DNA from: Oceaniovalibus sp. ACAM 378
GTDB taxonomy: Bacteria > Pseudomonadota > Alphaproteobacteria > Rhodobacterales > Rhodobacteraceae
Direction: 5' to 3'
Length of the DNA: 64,000 nucleotides
Assembly: GCF_008085915.1 (NCBI RefSeq)
Contig: NZ_VSJK01000003.1
Location: forward strand, 186,001 to 250,000
Shown here: positions 36,229-44,783 of the stretch, in pieces
How the letters are laid out: the number at the start of each line of letters is the position of its first letter
Numbering within the stretch: position 1 is the first letter of the stretch
Notes under the pieces: generated by a model
Told to the model about the DNA's origin: nothing
The model's input: the letters and a program-made list of their open reading frames with translations, nothing else
Database searches by the model: none
Program-made: the position numbers and the translations under genes

Positions 36229-36906
36229 ATGACCAATCTTTTTTACAAAATGAACCCGATGCCGCCGAAGATCGACCAGAGCAAACTGGATCGTCTGGCA
36301 AAGCTGGAAACCGCGACCATCGGTCACTTTTATCACTTCGGCTTTACGGCACCCGCGATTCAGCCGGTGCTGAAGGGCAAGGTGGTTACCGGCACTGTGG
36401 TGACACTGGCGATTCCGGGACTTGATTCCACGCTGCTGCATCACTGTCTGAGTGAGGTCGGCCCGGGCTATTTCATGGCGGTCGACCGGCTGGGCGATAC
36501 CAAATACGCCTGCTGGGGCGGGGGTGTCACGCGGATGGCGGCGATGATGGGACTGGAAGGCGCCTGCATCGACGGCCCGCACACCGACACGCTTGAGGTC
36601 GAAGAACAGGGCTTCGCGATGTGGTCGCGCGGGCCTTCGCCGGTGACGACGCGGCTTTACAACTCGGGCGGTGGGTTCAACGTGCCAGTCAGTATCGGTG
36701 GCGCGGCGGTTCTGCCCGGCTATGCGGTTCTGGCCGACGATTCCGGCGTTCTGTTTATCGCACCAGAAGATCTGGACGCGGTTCTGGCCGAAGGTGAGCC
36801 GAGGACCGAACGGGGTCGCATCTCCGAGGCCAAAGTCAGCGCGGGCACCCATCTGGGCGAACTCTCCGGCGCGACAAAGATGGTCAACGCCAAGCTGAAC
36901 GGCTGA
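36229..36906 (+). CDS. RraA-like protein lacking the catalytic arginine
   Basis: A 225-residue member of the RraA/HMG-aldolase superfamily, seen from GGAAVLPGYAVLADDSGVLFIAPEDL and the core MAAMMGLEGACIDG. Class II pyruvate aldolases of this fold need the pattern G-x20-R-D-x2-E/D; here G98 is followed by Thr119-Asp120 and Glu123, so the pyruvate-binding arginine is lost while the metal aspartate remains. The protein may be a lyase with a different substrate or have a binding role. It closes the TRAP operon and faces a convergent LysR gene with a three-base gap. A true RraA (RNase E inhibitor) is unlikely in this setting. Confidence 0.75.
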   Translation: MTNLFYKMNPMPPKIDQSKLDRLAKLETATIGHFYHFGFTAPAIQPVLKGKVVTGTVVTLAIPGLDSTLLHHCLSEVGPGYFMAVDRLGDTKYACWGGGVTRMAAMMGLEGACIDGPHTDTLEVEEQGFAMWSRGPSPVTTRLYNSGGGFNVPVSIGGAAVLPGYAVLADDSGVLFIAPEDLDAVLAEGEPRTERGRISEAKVSAGTHLGELSGATKMVNAKLNG

Positions 36907-36909
36907 GGA

Positions 36910-37824
36910 TCAGGGCAGGTGGGTGAACGTGCTGTAGCGACTGTGGGCTTTGCACCACTCCTGCGCCACCTCTTGGGCGATCTCAAGGATCGTGCCCACC
37001 TGCTTGCGCCGCGCCCGGTTGACATAGCTGCATGTGACTTTCAGCGGCGCGATCGGGCGGGTCACCGGAATCTCCACCAACCGGCCCGCCAACAGGTCTT
37101 CTTCCAGCGCGACCTTGGACAGCGCCGAGGCGCCATAGCCCAGGCGCAGCATCTCGCAGATGGTTGTCAACGAGTTGCCATAATGACGGGGCGCGGGGCG
37201 TGTCGACATTTCATCGACGTATTCGGCCACCGGATTGAACAACGGCGAGGATTTCGGATAGAGCACCAGCGGCAGATCGCGCAGGGTTTCGGGTGTCATC
37301 GGCAGGATCTGTCCCTCGATCAGATCGGGCCGCGCCACCCATCCGACATCGTAAATCACGGAAAAGTGGGCGTTCCTTGCGCGCTCGCCACCGGCGGTAA
37401 AGGCCAGATCCAATGTGCCGGCCTCGATGAACTTTCCAAGTTGCAAATCGGACGCGGAATAGAAATCCAGCAGGATGTCAGGATGTTCGGCCATTACCCT
37501 GTCGCGCAGCGCCGGTCCCCATGTGATCGTCGCCATTCCCGCCACACCGATGGAAATGCGCCGCTTTTTCTTGTCCTGAAGCCGGGCGGTCATCGCCTCG
37601 CGCAGGTGCAGAAAACTGAGCGCAAACTCCGCCACCTCGACCCCCTGGTCGGTCAGGCGAAATTCTGGCGCATCCCGGTCGATCAGCGTCTTGCCAAGAT
37701 CGGTTTCAAGTCCCTGAATGCGCGCCGAAACAGCCGGTTGGGTCAATCCCAGCCGTTCAGCAGTCCTGCGGTAGTTCTGGATCTGACTGAGCCAATAGAA
37801 CGCTTCAAGCTGTTTGAAATTCAT
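36910..37824 (-). CDS. LysR-family transcriptional regulator
   Basis: A 304-residue LTTR, with winged helix MNFKQLEAFYWLSQIQNYRRTAERLGLTQPAVSARIQGLE and a standard effector domain. It is divergent from the GhrA-like gene with only 37 bases between the starts, the classical layout for regulation of the divergent gene and of itself. The 37 bases and the adjoining codons contain TCGT and ACGA arms (about 37825-37848) that may be part of a LysR site. It likely controls the hydroxyacid genes on both sides. Confidence 0.9.
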   Translation of the reverse strand: MNFKQLEAFYWLSQIQNYRRTAERLGLTQPAVSARIQGLETDLGKTLIDRDAPEFRLTDQGVEVAEFALSFLHLREAMTARLQDKKKRRISIGVAGMATITWGPALRDRVMAEHPDILLDFYSASDLQLGKFIEAGTLDLAFTAGGERARNAHFSVIYDVGWVARPDLIEGQILPMTPETLRDLPLVLYPKSSPLFNPVAEYVDEMSTRPAPRHYGNSLTTICEMLRLGYGASALSKVALEEDLLAGRLVEIPVTRPIAPLKVTCSYVNRARRKQVGTILEIAQEVAQEWCKAHSRYSTFTHLP

Positions 37825-37861
37825 CGTAATTCCACCAATACCACGAGTTAAAGGATCACTT

Positions 37862-38794
37862 ATGACCGTCGCTGTCTACCTGCCCGCCCAAGATAAGACC
37901 CAATGGTGGGTGGAAATGCTGCAAGGCCTTCTGCCCGGCTGGGATATTGCCGCGATTGATGAAATCGAAGATCCGTCGGCTGTCAAGCACGCCGTCGTCT
38001 GGCGTCCGCGCGCGGGCGACATGGCCCGATTCCCGAATCTCGAGGTGATTGTTTCGATTGGCGCGGGTATCGACCACGTGCTGGCCGATCCGGAACTGCC
38101 CAAAGGCGTGCCGATCATCCGCACCGTGGGCGACGACCTGACACAGCGGATGCGCGAATATGTGGCGCTGCATGTGCTGCGCCATCACCGCGACATGCCG
38201 CGCCAGTTGCAGGCGCAGGCCGAAAAGGACTGGCACGCTATCGTTGTGCCGGTGGCGCCAAACCGTGTGGTCGGCGTCATGGGCTTGGGCAATCTGGGTG
38301 CTGCGGCGGCAAAGACGCTGGCAGGGCTGGGGTTTGCTGCGCGCGGTTGGTCGAAATCGGGCAAGGACATTGAAGGCGTCGAAACCTTTGCCGGGGCCGA
38401 CGGAATGGATGCGTTTCTGTCGGGCTGTGAAATCCTCGTGAACCTGCTGCCCTTGACGGATTCGACCAAGGGCATCCTGAACGCCGACCTTTTTGGCAAG
38501 CTGCCCAAGGGTGCCTGCGTCATCAACTGCGCCCGCGGCGGCCATCTCGTCGACGGCGATTTGATTGCAGCACTGGAGTCAGGCCAGATCAAACAGGCGA
38601 CGCTGGACGTTTTCCATCAAGAGCCGCTGCCGGCCGACAACGCGTTCTGGGCGAATTCCGCTATCACCGTCACCCCCCACGTTGCGTCGCAGATCGACGC
38701 CGCCACGGGTGGTCGGCTGATTGCGGCCAACCTCAAGATCTTTGCGGAAACCGGCACCTGTCCGGATATGGCCGACGCTGCGCGGGGCTACTGA
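37862..38794 (+). CDS. D-2-hydroxyacid dehydrogenase (GhrA-like glyoxylate/hydroxypyruvate reductase)
   Basis: A 310-residue NAD(P)-dependent enzyme. The nucleotide site is VGVMGLGNLGAAAAKTLAG; catalytic residues appear as the arginine of NCARGGHLVD, the glutamate of QEPLP and the histidine of TPHVAS. The sequence follows GhrA of E. coli, which reduces glyoxylate and hydroxypyruvate with NADPH. A start at ATG 37862 fits the short divergent gap to LysR. A keto acid imported by the TRAP system or produced by the flavoenzyme next door could be its substrate. Confidence 0.85.
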   Translation: MTVAVYLPAQDKTQWWVEMLQGLLPGWDIAAIDEIEDPSAVKHAVVWRPRAGDMARFPNLEVIVSIGAGIDHVLADPELPKGVPIIRTVGDDLTQRMREYVALHVLRHHRDMPRQLQAQAEKDWHAIVVPVAPNRVVGVMGLGNLGAAAAKTLAGLGFAARGWSKSGKDIEGVETFAGADGMDAFLSGCEILVNLLPLTDSTKGILNADLFGKLPKGACVINCARGGHLVDGDLIAALESGQIKQATLDVFHQEPLPADNAFWANSAITVTPHVASQIDAATGGRLIAANLKIFAETGTCPDMADAARGY

Positions 38795-38862
38795 CACCCG
38801 CCGCTTGACTTGGTGTCGGCGCTGAAACACGCTGCGCCGACACCATCCAAGGAGCCGCCGGA

Positions 38863-40149
38863 ATGTTGCTAACCCAAGACCCTGACGCCACATTTCCCGC
38901 CAGAGCCGATGTCGTCGTGATCGGCGGCGGCGTTGTCGGCGTTACGGCGGCGCTGTTTCTGGCACGCGCCGGAGTGTCGGTGGTTCTGGTCGAAAAGGGC
39001 CGGGTGGCTGCGGAACAATCCTCGCGCAACTGGGGCTGGATCCGCAAACAGGGGCGTGACCCCATCGAACTGCCCCTGATGATCGAGAGCGAGCGGGAGT
39101 GGAAATCGATCGCCGCCCCGATCGCCAAAGAAATCCGAATGGCCGTGGTCGGCACCACTTACCTTGCCATGGACGATGCCGAATTCGCCGCGCGCCGCGA
39201 CTGGGTCGAAAGCGCGCGCGGGTTTCAGCTGGACTGCAAAGTGCTTGGGTCGGCCGAAACGGACGCTCTGCTTGGACGAGACGACAGGCGGTTCAAGGGC
39301 GCGATCCACACCGCTTCGGACATGACCGCCGAACCGGGCCTTGCGGTGCCGGCCCTTGGGCGTCTGGCGCGCGAAGCCGGAGCCATTGTGATCGAAGGCT
39401 GTGCGGCGCGCGGTGTCGAGCACAGCGGCGGGCGGGTCTCTCATGTGGTGACTGAACGCGGTCCAATCGCCTGTGACTCGGTGATCCTGGGCGGGGGCGC
39501 CTGGTCGCGCACCTTTCTTGAAAACATGGGCATTTTCATTCCGCAACTAGGCGTCCGCTCGACCGTTCTGCGCACCACGCCGGGGCCGGAAATCCACCCC
39601 GGCGGGCTGGGTGCGACCTCAGCTTCGCTGCGCCGACGGGGCGATGGGGGCTATACCATCGGGCGCACCCATGCGGCGCGCTTTGATCTGATTCCGGCGG
39701 CGTTTCGCCATTTCCGGGCCTATATCCCACAGATGAAACTGCGCTGGAATACGATGCAACTGCGCGCAGGAACCGAGTTTTTCGGCGATCTCGGGCATGG
39801 GCGCTGGTCGCTGGATCAGGAATCGCCGTTCGAGCGGACCCGCGTCCTTGATCCCGGCCCGAACACCGCGCTGGCCCGAAATATGTTGACCTCGGCCAAG
39901 GCGCTGCATCCGCAACTGGGCAATATCCAAATCGCGGGGACATGGGCGGGAATGATCGACGTGACACCGGATGAATTGCCGATCATCGACGAGATGCCCG
40001 GATGCGCCGGGCTGTGGGTGGCGACAGGGCTGTCGGGGCACGGGTTCGGGATCGGCCCGGGCGTCGGGCGGGTGGTGGCCGAACTGGCCACAGGGCGCAA
40101 TCCCATCGTCGATACCGCGCCCTTCGCGCTGTCGCGTTTTGCGACATGA
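38863..40149 (+). CDS. FAD-dependent oxidoreductase, DAO family
   Basis: A 428-residue flavoenzyme of the glycine/D-amino-acid oxidase family: FAD site DVVVIGGGVVGVTAALFLARAG then VVLVEKG, the segment SSRNWGWIRKQGRDPIELPL near residue 47, and the C-terminal IAGTWAGMIDVTPDELPIID. It would oxidise an amine or secondary amino acid to an imine/keto product. The substrate is open. No signal peptide. It starts 68 bases after the reductase and its stop overlaps the start of a flavoprotein stub by four bases. Confidence 0.85.
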   Translation: MLLTQDPDATFPARADVVVIGGGVVGVTAALFLARAGVSVVLVEKGRVAAEQSSRNWGWIRKQGRDPIELPLMIESEREWKSIAAPIAKEIRMAVVGTTYLAMDDAEFAARRDWVESARGFQLDCKVLGSAETDALLGRDDRRFKGAIHTASDMTAEPGLAVPALGRLAREAGAIVIEGCAARGVEHSGGRVSHVVTERGPIACDSVILGGGAWSRTFLENMGIFIPQLGVRSTVLRTTPGPEIHPGGLGATSASLRRRGDGGYTIGRTHAARFDLIPAAFRHFRAYIPQMKLRWNTMQLRAGTEFFGDLGHGRWSLDQESPFERTRVLDPGPNTALARNMLTSAKALHPQLGNIQIAGTWAGMIDVTPDELPIIDEMPGCAGLWVATGLSGHGFGIGPGVGRVVAELATGRNPIVDTAPFALSRFAT

Positions 40150-40274
40150 GCGCGCCCGAGTCCGTGCCGGGTGTCGTTATCGTCGGCGGTGGCCTTGTGG
40201 GCAGCGCTCTGGCGCTTACGCTGTCGCGCAAAATGGAAGGACGTTCAAAATGCTTGATCCGACAGGCCGGGTGA
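40146..40274 (+). pseudogene. Remnant of an FAD-binding protein N-terminus
   Basis: A 42-codon frame starting in an ATGA overlap with the DAO gene. Its translation includes VPGVVIVGGGLVGSALALTL, a perfect beta-alpha-beta FAD motif (GxGxxG) as at the start of UbiH/DAO-type flavoproteins, but it breaks off after 28 residues and ends in KMEGRSKCLIRQAG. The following gene begins inside it at 40250. It is best read as the stump of a second flavoenzyme gene lost by deletion, the SDR start having been brought up close. A 42-residue functional peptide is unlikely. Confidence 0.6.
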
Positions 40275-40963
40275 TCATGGTTTCTGGCGCCAACCGTGGC
40301 ATTGGACGCGCAGTGACGCGGCTTTTGCACAAGAAGGGATATTCAATCAGCGCCGCTGCGCGGGACGCCGAGGCGCTGGCAAGCGATCTGGGTGATCTGG
40401 CCGGTGACCGGCTGTTGTGCGCCCGCTATGATGCGGCAGACCGGGCCAGCCACTCTGCCTGGGTCGAGGCGACCGCCGAACGCTTTGGGCGGATTGACGG
40501 CTTGGTCAACAATGCCGGGGCCTCGAACAGCTTTTCCATCGAACACGGGGACGAGGCCGATCTGGATGCGCTTTGGGCGATCAACTTCAAGGGCCCGCTG
40601 TTCATGACCCGCGCCTGCCTGCCGCATCTGAAAGCCTCGGGTTCGGGGCGGATCGTCAATCTGTCGTCGTTGTCGGGCAAGCGGATCCGGAATGACAACA
40701 TCGCCTATGGCGCAACGAAATTCGCGATGATGGCGCTGAATCAGGCGACGCGTCGGGCGGGTTGGGATCATGGCGTGCGCGCCACCGTCGTCTGCCCCGG
40801 CTTCGTCGAAACCGACCTGACCTCGGAGGTCACCAAAGTGTCCCGCGATGAAATGATCGCGCCCGGTGATCTGGCCGAACTGATCTGTACCGTGATTGCT
40901 TTGCCCAACACTGCGGCAATCGCGGAACTGCTGGTCAATTGTCGGCTGGAAGACACGCTTTGA
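40250..40963 (+). CDS. Short-chain dehydrogenase/reductase (SDR)
   Basis: A 237-residue classical SDR: nucleotide motif SGANRGIGRA, NNAG, catalytic serine in VNLSSLSG, and YGATK (the YxxxK). It oxidises or reduces an alcohol/ketone with NAD(P). The start is ATG 40250; the open frame upstream belongs to the DAO gene region. The preceding stub of a flavoprotein suggests that the SDR once lay further away. 295 bases without a gene follow. Confidence 0.88.
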   Translation: MLDPTGRVIMVSGANRGIGRAVTRLLHKKGYSISAAARDAEALASDLGDLAGDRLLCARYDAADRASHSAWVEATAERFGRIDGLVNNAGASNSFSIEHGDEADLDALWAINFKGPLFMTRACLPHLKASGSGRIVNLSSLSGKRIRNDNIAYGATKFAMMALNQATRRAGWDHGVRATVVCPGFVETDLTSEVTKVSRDEMIAPGDLAELICTVIALPNTAAIAELLVNCRLEDTL

Positions 40964-41258
40964 AGCGCAGGGTCCGATTGAACGACAATGCAGTTTGAAA
41001 TCGATTCATTCTCGCCAAACACGGCTGGCAGAATCGCACCGAAGGGGCCTGAAACACACTGAACTCAGGCACGTCCGTGGATAACGCAGGAATCCGCAGC
41101 ACAACGCGGCGGCGCAATCAAGGATGCCCGCGCGATCGCGATTCAGTCTGGAGCAAAACTCAGCACATCGAACGGCGGGCTGCCGCCGCATGCCGCCCCG
41201 ATGCCGCTACGCGGTCCATCGCACCCGAAGGCGGTAGAGGGAGTGTAATAAGTGGGTA
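40964..41258. other. Non-coding gap between SDR and tRNA-Ala
   Basis: No gene seen. A GC-rich short hairpin (GGCGGGCTGCCGCC, 41176-41189) occurs, but no T-run. The gap lies on the 3' side of the tRNA, where integrated elements usually attach, but I find no repeat of the tRNA end and no integrase. Confidence 0.5.
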
Positions 41259-41334
41259 TGGTGGAGCCTAGCGGGATCGAACCGCTGACCTCCTGCATGC
41301 CATGCAGGCGCTCTCCCAGCTGAGCTAAGGCCCC
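41259..41334 (-). tRNA. tRNA-Ala (GGC)
   Basis: On the minus strand the 76 bases fold into a complete cloverleaf. The acceptor stem GGGGCCT/AGGCTCC includes the G3-U70 pair that identifies tRNA-Ala. D arm GCTC...GAGC; anticodon arm CCTGC-ATGGCAT-GCAGG with anticodon GGC; T arm AGCGG-TTCGATC-CCGCT; CCA is encoded. It follows the FYDLN-acid gene on the same strand. Confidence 0.97.
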
Positions 41335-41367
41335 GTGCGCATCCGCTTGTAGGCGGCTACTTGCGCG

Positions 41368-41396
41368 TCTCTAGGGGATGGCGCGGGGCAGTTCAA
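41368..41396 (-). promoter_or_regulatory. Putative sigma-70 promoter of tRNA-Ala
   Basis: Read on the minus strand: TTGAAC (41396-41391), a 17-base spacer, TAGAGA (41373-41368). The -10 element ends 34 bases before the tRNA. The hexamer match is moderate. Confidence 0.4.
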
Positions 41397-41432
41397 GCGA
41401 AAAATCGCACCCCGCGTCCACCCCGGTTCTGG

Positions 41433-41753
41433 TTACTCTTCGTCCTTCGCCACATCGGCGATTTCGTCGAGCGAAACAGTGTCGTCATCGTCGTCGTCTT
41501 CAAGAACATCATCGCCCAGATCGACATCGGTATCGTCGTCATCATCCAGGACGACTTCTTCGTCGTCGTTTTCTTTGTCCTTGGCGCTGTTTTTGTCGGC
41601 CTTGTCGGCCAGCATGGTGCGCGAACCCTTGCCCGTGTCAATCGCGACGACTTCGCCCGTATAGGGGCTGACGACGGGCGACTTGTTCAGGTCGTAGAAC
41701 CGTTTTCCTGTGGTCGGGCACACCCGTTTGGTGCCCCATTCTTCGTTGGGCAT
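41433..41753 (-). CDS. FYDLN-acid domain protein (TIGR02300)
   Basis: A 106-residue protein, almost restricted to alphaproteobacteria. It begins EEWGTKRVCPTTGKRFYDLN, giving the family its name (FYDLN at 19-23), and the C-terminal half is almost all aspartate and glutamate (DDDDDTDVDLGDDVLEDDDD). Function unknown; the N-terminus looks like half of a zinc knuckle with one cysteine. The ATG at 41751-41753 fits the family. Divergent from the YgjP-like gene. Confidence 0.9.
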   Translation of the reverse strand: MPNEEWGTKRVCPTTGKRFYDLNKSPVVSPYTGEVVAIDTGKGSRTMLADKADKNSAKDKENDDEEVVLDDDDDTDVDLGDDVLEDDDDDDTVSLDEIADVAKDEE

Positions 41754-41817
41754 GGTCACCCTTTCTGGCTGGCGTCTATTGTCAAATCCGCGTTCCCATG
41801 ACACAGCCGCCGCGTGG

Positions 41818-41861
41818 TGTCAAAGACTGCATTGACAGCAATAGAATCGCGGTTTTGCTAT
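41818..41861 (+). promoter_or_regulatory. Promoter of the YgjP-like/GntR pair, with an inverted repeat
   Basis: TTGACA at 41832-41837 (perfect -35) and TGCTAT at 41856-41861, 18 bases apart, followed by the reading frame at 41945. TGTCAA (41818-41823) is the exact inverse of the -35 hexamer, eight bases before it; another TGTCAA lies at 41780. The repeat could be an operator, for instance for the GntR regulator encoded second in this pair. Confidence 0.4.
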
Positions 41862-41944
41862 GGTCGGTTGTGGCCCTGCGGCGCTAGTGTATCCTGAGGC
41901 ATAAACAGCGGCCGAAGCCGTGCGGCGCGTCAGAAAGGTTCTGT

Positions 41945-42634
41945 ATGGGTCAAGCGATTCTGCCGGGCAACCCCCCAATCGATATTGTTTTGCGCCGGTC
42001 CCCGATTGCGCGGCGTATTTCGCTGCGGGTGTCGGGGCTTGACGGGCGGGTCACGCTGACTCTGCCCCGTCGGGGAACCGAAGCCGAGGCGATGGGCTTC
42101 GCCCGGGAAAAGGAAGACTGGATCCGAAGCCAGCTTGCCCGCCACCCCGAGGTCGCGGCGGTTGAATTCGGCGCGCTGCTGCCGATCGAGGGGCGACTGC
42201 ACCGGATCGAACAGGGCAGGGGGCGGGCACCGCAGGTTGCCGATGGTGTCCTGTTTCTGCCCACAACCGAGGCGCCGGGGGCCAAGACCGAGGCGTTTTT
42301 GAAACAATTGGCCCGAACCCGGCTGGCTGCGTCATCGGATCGTCACGCCGCGGTTCTGGGGCGCAGCTATGGTCGGTTGACCCTGCGCGATACCCGGTCG
42401 CGCTGGGGATCGTGTTCGTCGGTCGGCGATCTGATGTATTCTTGGCGGCTGATTCTGGCCCCACCCGAGGTGCTTGATTATGTCGCGGCCCATGAGGTCG
42501 CGCATCTGGCGCGAATGGATCATTCACCGGCGTTCTGGGCCGAAGTGGCGCGGCTGTTGCCCGGTTACGCCGCGCCACGCGCCTGGCTGCGCCGTGAAGG
42601 CGCCAGTCTGCACCGCTGGACGTTCCGCGGATGA
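41945..42634 (+). CDS. YgjP-like zinc metallopeptidase (DUF45/WLM-type)
   Basis: A 229-residue protein with HEVAHLARMDHSPAFW at 183, the HExxH zinc site plus the third histidine of the YgjP/SprT-type fold, and the family segment SRWGSCSSVGDLMYSWRLILAP. No signal peptide, so cytoplasmic. Physiological substrate unknown. It shares an ATGA overlap with the GntR gene. Confidence 0.88.
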   Translation: MGQAILPGNPPIDIVLRRSPIARRISLRVSGLDGRVTLTLPRRGTEAEAMGFAREKEDWIRSQLARHPEVAAVEFGALLPIEGRLHRIEQGRGRAPQVADGVLFLPTTEAPGAKTEAFLKQLARTRLAASSDRHAAVLGRSYGRLTLRDTRSRWGSCSSVGDLMYSWRLILAPPEVLDYVAAHEVAHLARMDHSPAFWAEVARLLPGYAAPRAWLRREGASLHRWTFRG

Positions 42635-43272
42635 TTCGCCCCTCGGATGGCACCCAGGCGGCGCACGAACGGGTCTATCGCGCTTTGCGCGGCCAGATCA
42701 TGCATGGTGAGATTGCCCCGGGCGCCGCGCTGACCCTGCGCGGTATCGGCAAGCAATTCGACGTTTCGATGACACCGGCCCGCGAGGCGGTGCGCCGTCT
42801 GGTGGCCGAGGGCGCGCTGTCGCTGTCGTCATCCGGGCGGGTTTCCACACCTGAACTCAGCAACGAGCGGATCGAGGAACTGGGTGCGCTGCGGGCGCTG
42901 ATCGAGGTCGAACTCGCCAGTCGCGCCCTGCCGCGCGCGCATATCGCGCTGATCGACCGATTGGCGGCGATCAATGGCGGCATGGCTGATGTGATCGCGC
43001 GGCACGACGCGGTCGGGTATCTTCGGACGAATCTGGAATTTCACCGCACGCTTTATCTGCGCGCTCAGGCCCCGGCGATGCTGGCGATGTGCGAGACCGT
43101 CTGGTTGCAACTTGGACCGACCATGCGGCGCCTGTATGGCCGCCTGCGCCGGACTGAAGAGCCTTCGGGCCACCGGATCATCCTCGCGGCGTTGCGGGCG
43201 GGGGATGAGCCGGGATTGCGGCTGGCGGTACGCACCGATGTCACGCAGGGGTTGCGCCTGCTGCTGGCTTAG
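42631..43272 (+). CDS. GntR-family regulator (FadR/FCD subfamily)
   Basis: A 213-residue regulator: N-terminal winged helix (AHERVYRALRGQIMHGEIAPGAALTLRGIGKQFDVSMTPAREAVRRL) and an all-helical FCD ligand domain. This subfamily often senses organic acids. It overlaps the metallopeptidase gene and stands next to lpdA, though on the other strand. It is a candidate, by closeness only, for binding the GTGATCAC palindromes of the TCA genes. Confidence 0.9.
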   Translation: MIRPSDGTQAAHERVYRALRGQIMHGEIAPGAALTLRGIGKQFDVSMTPAREAVRRLVAEGALSLSSSGRVSTPELSNERIEELGALRALIEVELASRALPRAHIALIDRLAAINGGMADVIARHDAVGYLRTNLEFHRTLYLRAQAPAMLAMCETVWLQLGPTMRRLYGRLRRTEEPSGHRIILAALRAGDEPGLRLAVRTDVTQGLRLLLA

Positions 43273-43277
43273 GCTGG

Positions 43278-43309
43278 CTGCCCCCCCACGCGTATCTGAG
43301 GGGGGGCAG
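43278..43309. terminator. Terminator between convergent GntR gene and lpdA
   Basis: CTGCCCCCCC (43278-43287) and GGGGGGGCAG (43300-43309) form a perfect ten-pair stem with a 12-base loop. There is no T-run on either side, but the stem is very stable and is centred between two convergent stop codons. Confidence 0.65.
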
Positions 43310-43314
43310 GTGGG

Positions 43315-44700
43315 TCAGCTGTGGATTGCCCCGTCGCCGCAGGCAAGGGCCGCCTCGCGCACTGCTTCGGAATAGGTGGGGTGGGCGTGGCAGGTCATGG
43401 CGATGTCCTGTGCGGCCGCGCCGAACTCCATCCCGACGCAGATTTCATGGATCAGATCACCGGCCATCGGACCGATGATATGTGCGCCAAGGATGCGGTC
43501 GGTGTCCTTGTCAGCCAGCAGTTTGACAAAGCCGTCGCCGGCAAAATTTGCCTTGGCGCGGCCATTGCCCATAAAGCTGAACTTGCCGACCTTATAGGAT
43601 TTACCGGCCTCTTTCAGCTGCTCTTCGGTCTGGCCGACCGTCGCGACCTCGGGATGGGTATAGATCACGCCGGGGATCACGCCATAGTTCACATGGCCCT
43701 GTTTTCCGGCAATAACTTCAGCCACTGCCATGCCTTCGTCTTCGGCCTTATGGGCCAGCATCGGGCCGGTGATCGCGTCGCCAATGGCATAGATGCCCTT
43801 GACGTTGGTCGCCCAGTTCGCGTCCGTTTCGATCATGCCGCGCTTGCTGGTCGCAACGTTCAGCGCGTCAAGCCCAAGGCCATCGGTAAACGGTTTACGC
43901 CCGGTGGCCAGCAGAACGGTATCGCTTTCAAGCGTGTGTTCACTGTCATCCTTGCGCAGTTTATATGTGGTTGTCGCCTTGGATTTCGCGGTGGAAACCC
44001 CCTGAACCGCAGCACCCATGATGAACTTGATGCCCTGTTTTTCCAGCAGTCGCTTGAAGACCTTTTGCACTTCGGCGTCCATGCCGGGAGTGATGGTGTC
44101 AAGGTATTCGATTACCGTAACTTCGGCGCCCAAACGTTTGTAAACGCTGCCCATTTCAAGGCCAATCACGCCTGCGCCGATGACGGTCAGGGATTTCGGG
44201 ATTTTCTTCAGCGCCAGCGCGCCGGTCGAACTGACAACGATGTTTTCGTCAATCTCGACACCGGGCAGGGTGGCGACTTCGGAGCCAGAGGCGATGACGA
44301 TATTCTTCGTCTCATGCACGTCGTCGCCGACCTTAACCTTGCCTGCCTCGGGGATTGAGGCCCAGCCTTTGATCCAGTCGATCTTGTTCTTCTTGAACAG
44401 AAATTCGATGCCCTTGGTGTTCTGGGCGATAGTTTCGTCCTTGTATTTCAGCATCTGCGTCCAGTCGACCGAAGGCGATTTGCCCTTGAGGCCCATTGCA
44501 GCGAAATTATGCTCGGCTTCGTGCAGCATATGGGTGGCGTGCAGCAGTGCCTTGGACGGGATGCAGCCAACGTTCAGGCAGGTGCCCCCAAGCGTTTCGC
44601 GGCCTTCCACAACGGCGGTTTTCAGGCCCAGTTGGGCGCAACGGATGGCGCAGACATAGCCGCCGGGGCCGGAGCCGATTACGATGACGTCATAGCTCAT
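43315..44700 (-). CDS. lpdA: Dihydrolipoamide dehydrogenase (E3)
   Basis: A 461-residue flavoprotein that reoxidises lipoyl groups with NAD+. FAD site [14 protein letters not shown], redox disulfide Cys41/Cys46 in [13 protein letters not shown], and the C-terminal His-Glu pair in HAHPTYSE. It is the last gene of the suc operon, so it should serve the 2-oxoglutarate dehydrogenase complex; other complexes may share it. The ATG at 44698-44700 starts the conserved frame (MSYDVIVIG); a long open extension upstream is not coding. GAG-rich ribosome site AAGGAG lies just upstream (44708-44713). Confidence 0.95.
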   Translation of the reverse strand: MSYDVIVIGSGPGGYVCAIRCAQLGLKTAVVEGRETLGGTCLNVGCIPSKALLHATHMLHEAEHNFAAMGLKGKSPSVDWTQMLKYKDETIAQNTKGIEFLFKKNKIDWIKGWASIPEAGKVKVGDDVHETKNIVIASGSEVATLPGVEIDENIVVSSTGALALKKIPKSLTVIGAGVIGLEMGSVYKRLGAEVTVIEYLDTITPGMDAEVQKVFKRLLEKQGIKFIMGAAVQGVSTAKSKATTTYKLRKDDSEHTLESDTVLLATGRKPFTDGLGLDALNVATSKRGMIETDANWATNVKGIYAIGDAITGPMLAHKAEDEGMAVAEVIAGKQGHVNYGVIPGVIYTHPEVATVGQTEEQLKEAGKSYKVGKFSFMGNGRAKANFAGDGFVKLLADKDTDRILGAHIIGPMAGDLIHEICVGMEFGAAAQDIAMTCHAHPTYSEAVREAALACGDGAIHS

Positions 44701-44783
44701 AGGTTTCTCCTTGGGCCGTGTTTTGTTCGATTTGTACAATTCTGAGGGTAGAAAGTACGACTTCATGGATTGGATTGTTGGAT

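Noticed and set aside
32436-40149. A complete creatinine to sarcosine pathway (creatininase, hydantoinase, sarcosine oxidase-like DAO)
   Set aside because: No N-carbamoylsarcosine amidase or creatinine deaminase is present, and the creatininase-like protein has an altered metal site.
43278-43309. C/G-run hairpin as a possible CRISPR or insertion-sequence end
   Set aside because: Single copy, between convergent genes; a terminator-like role is enough.
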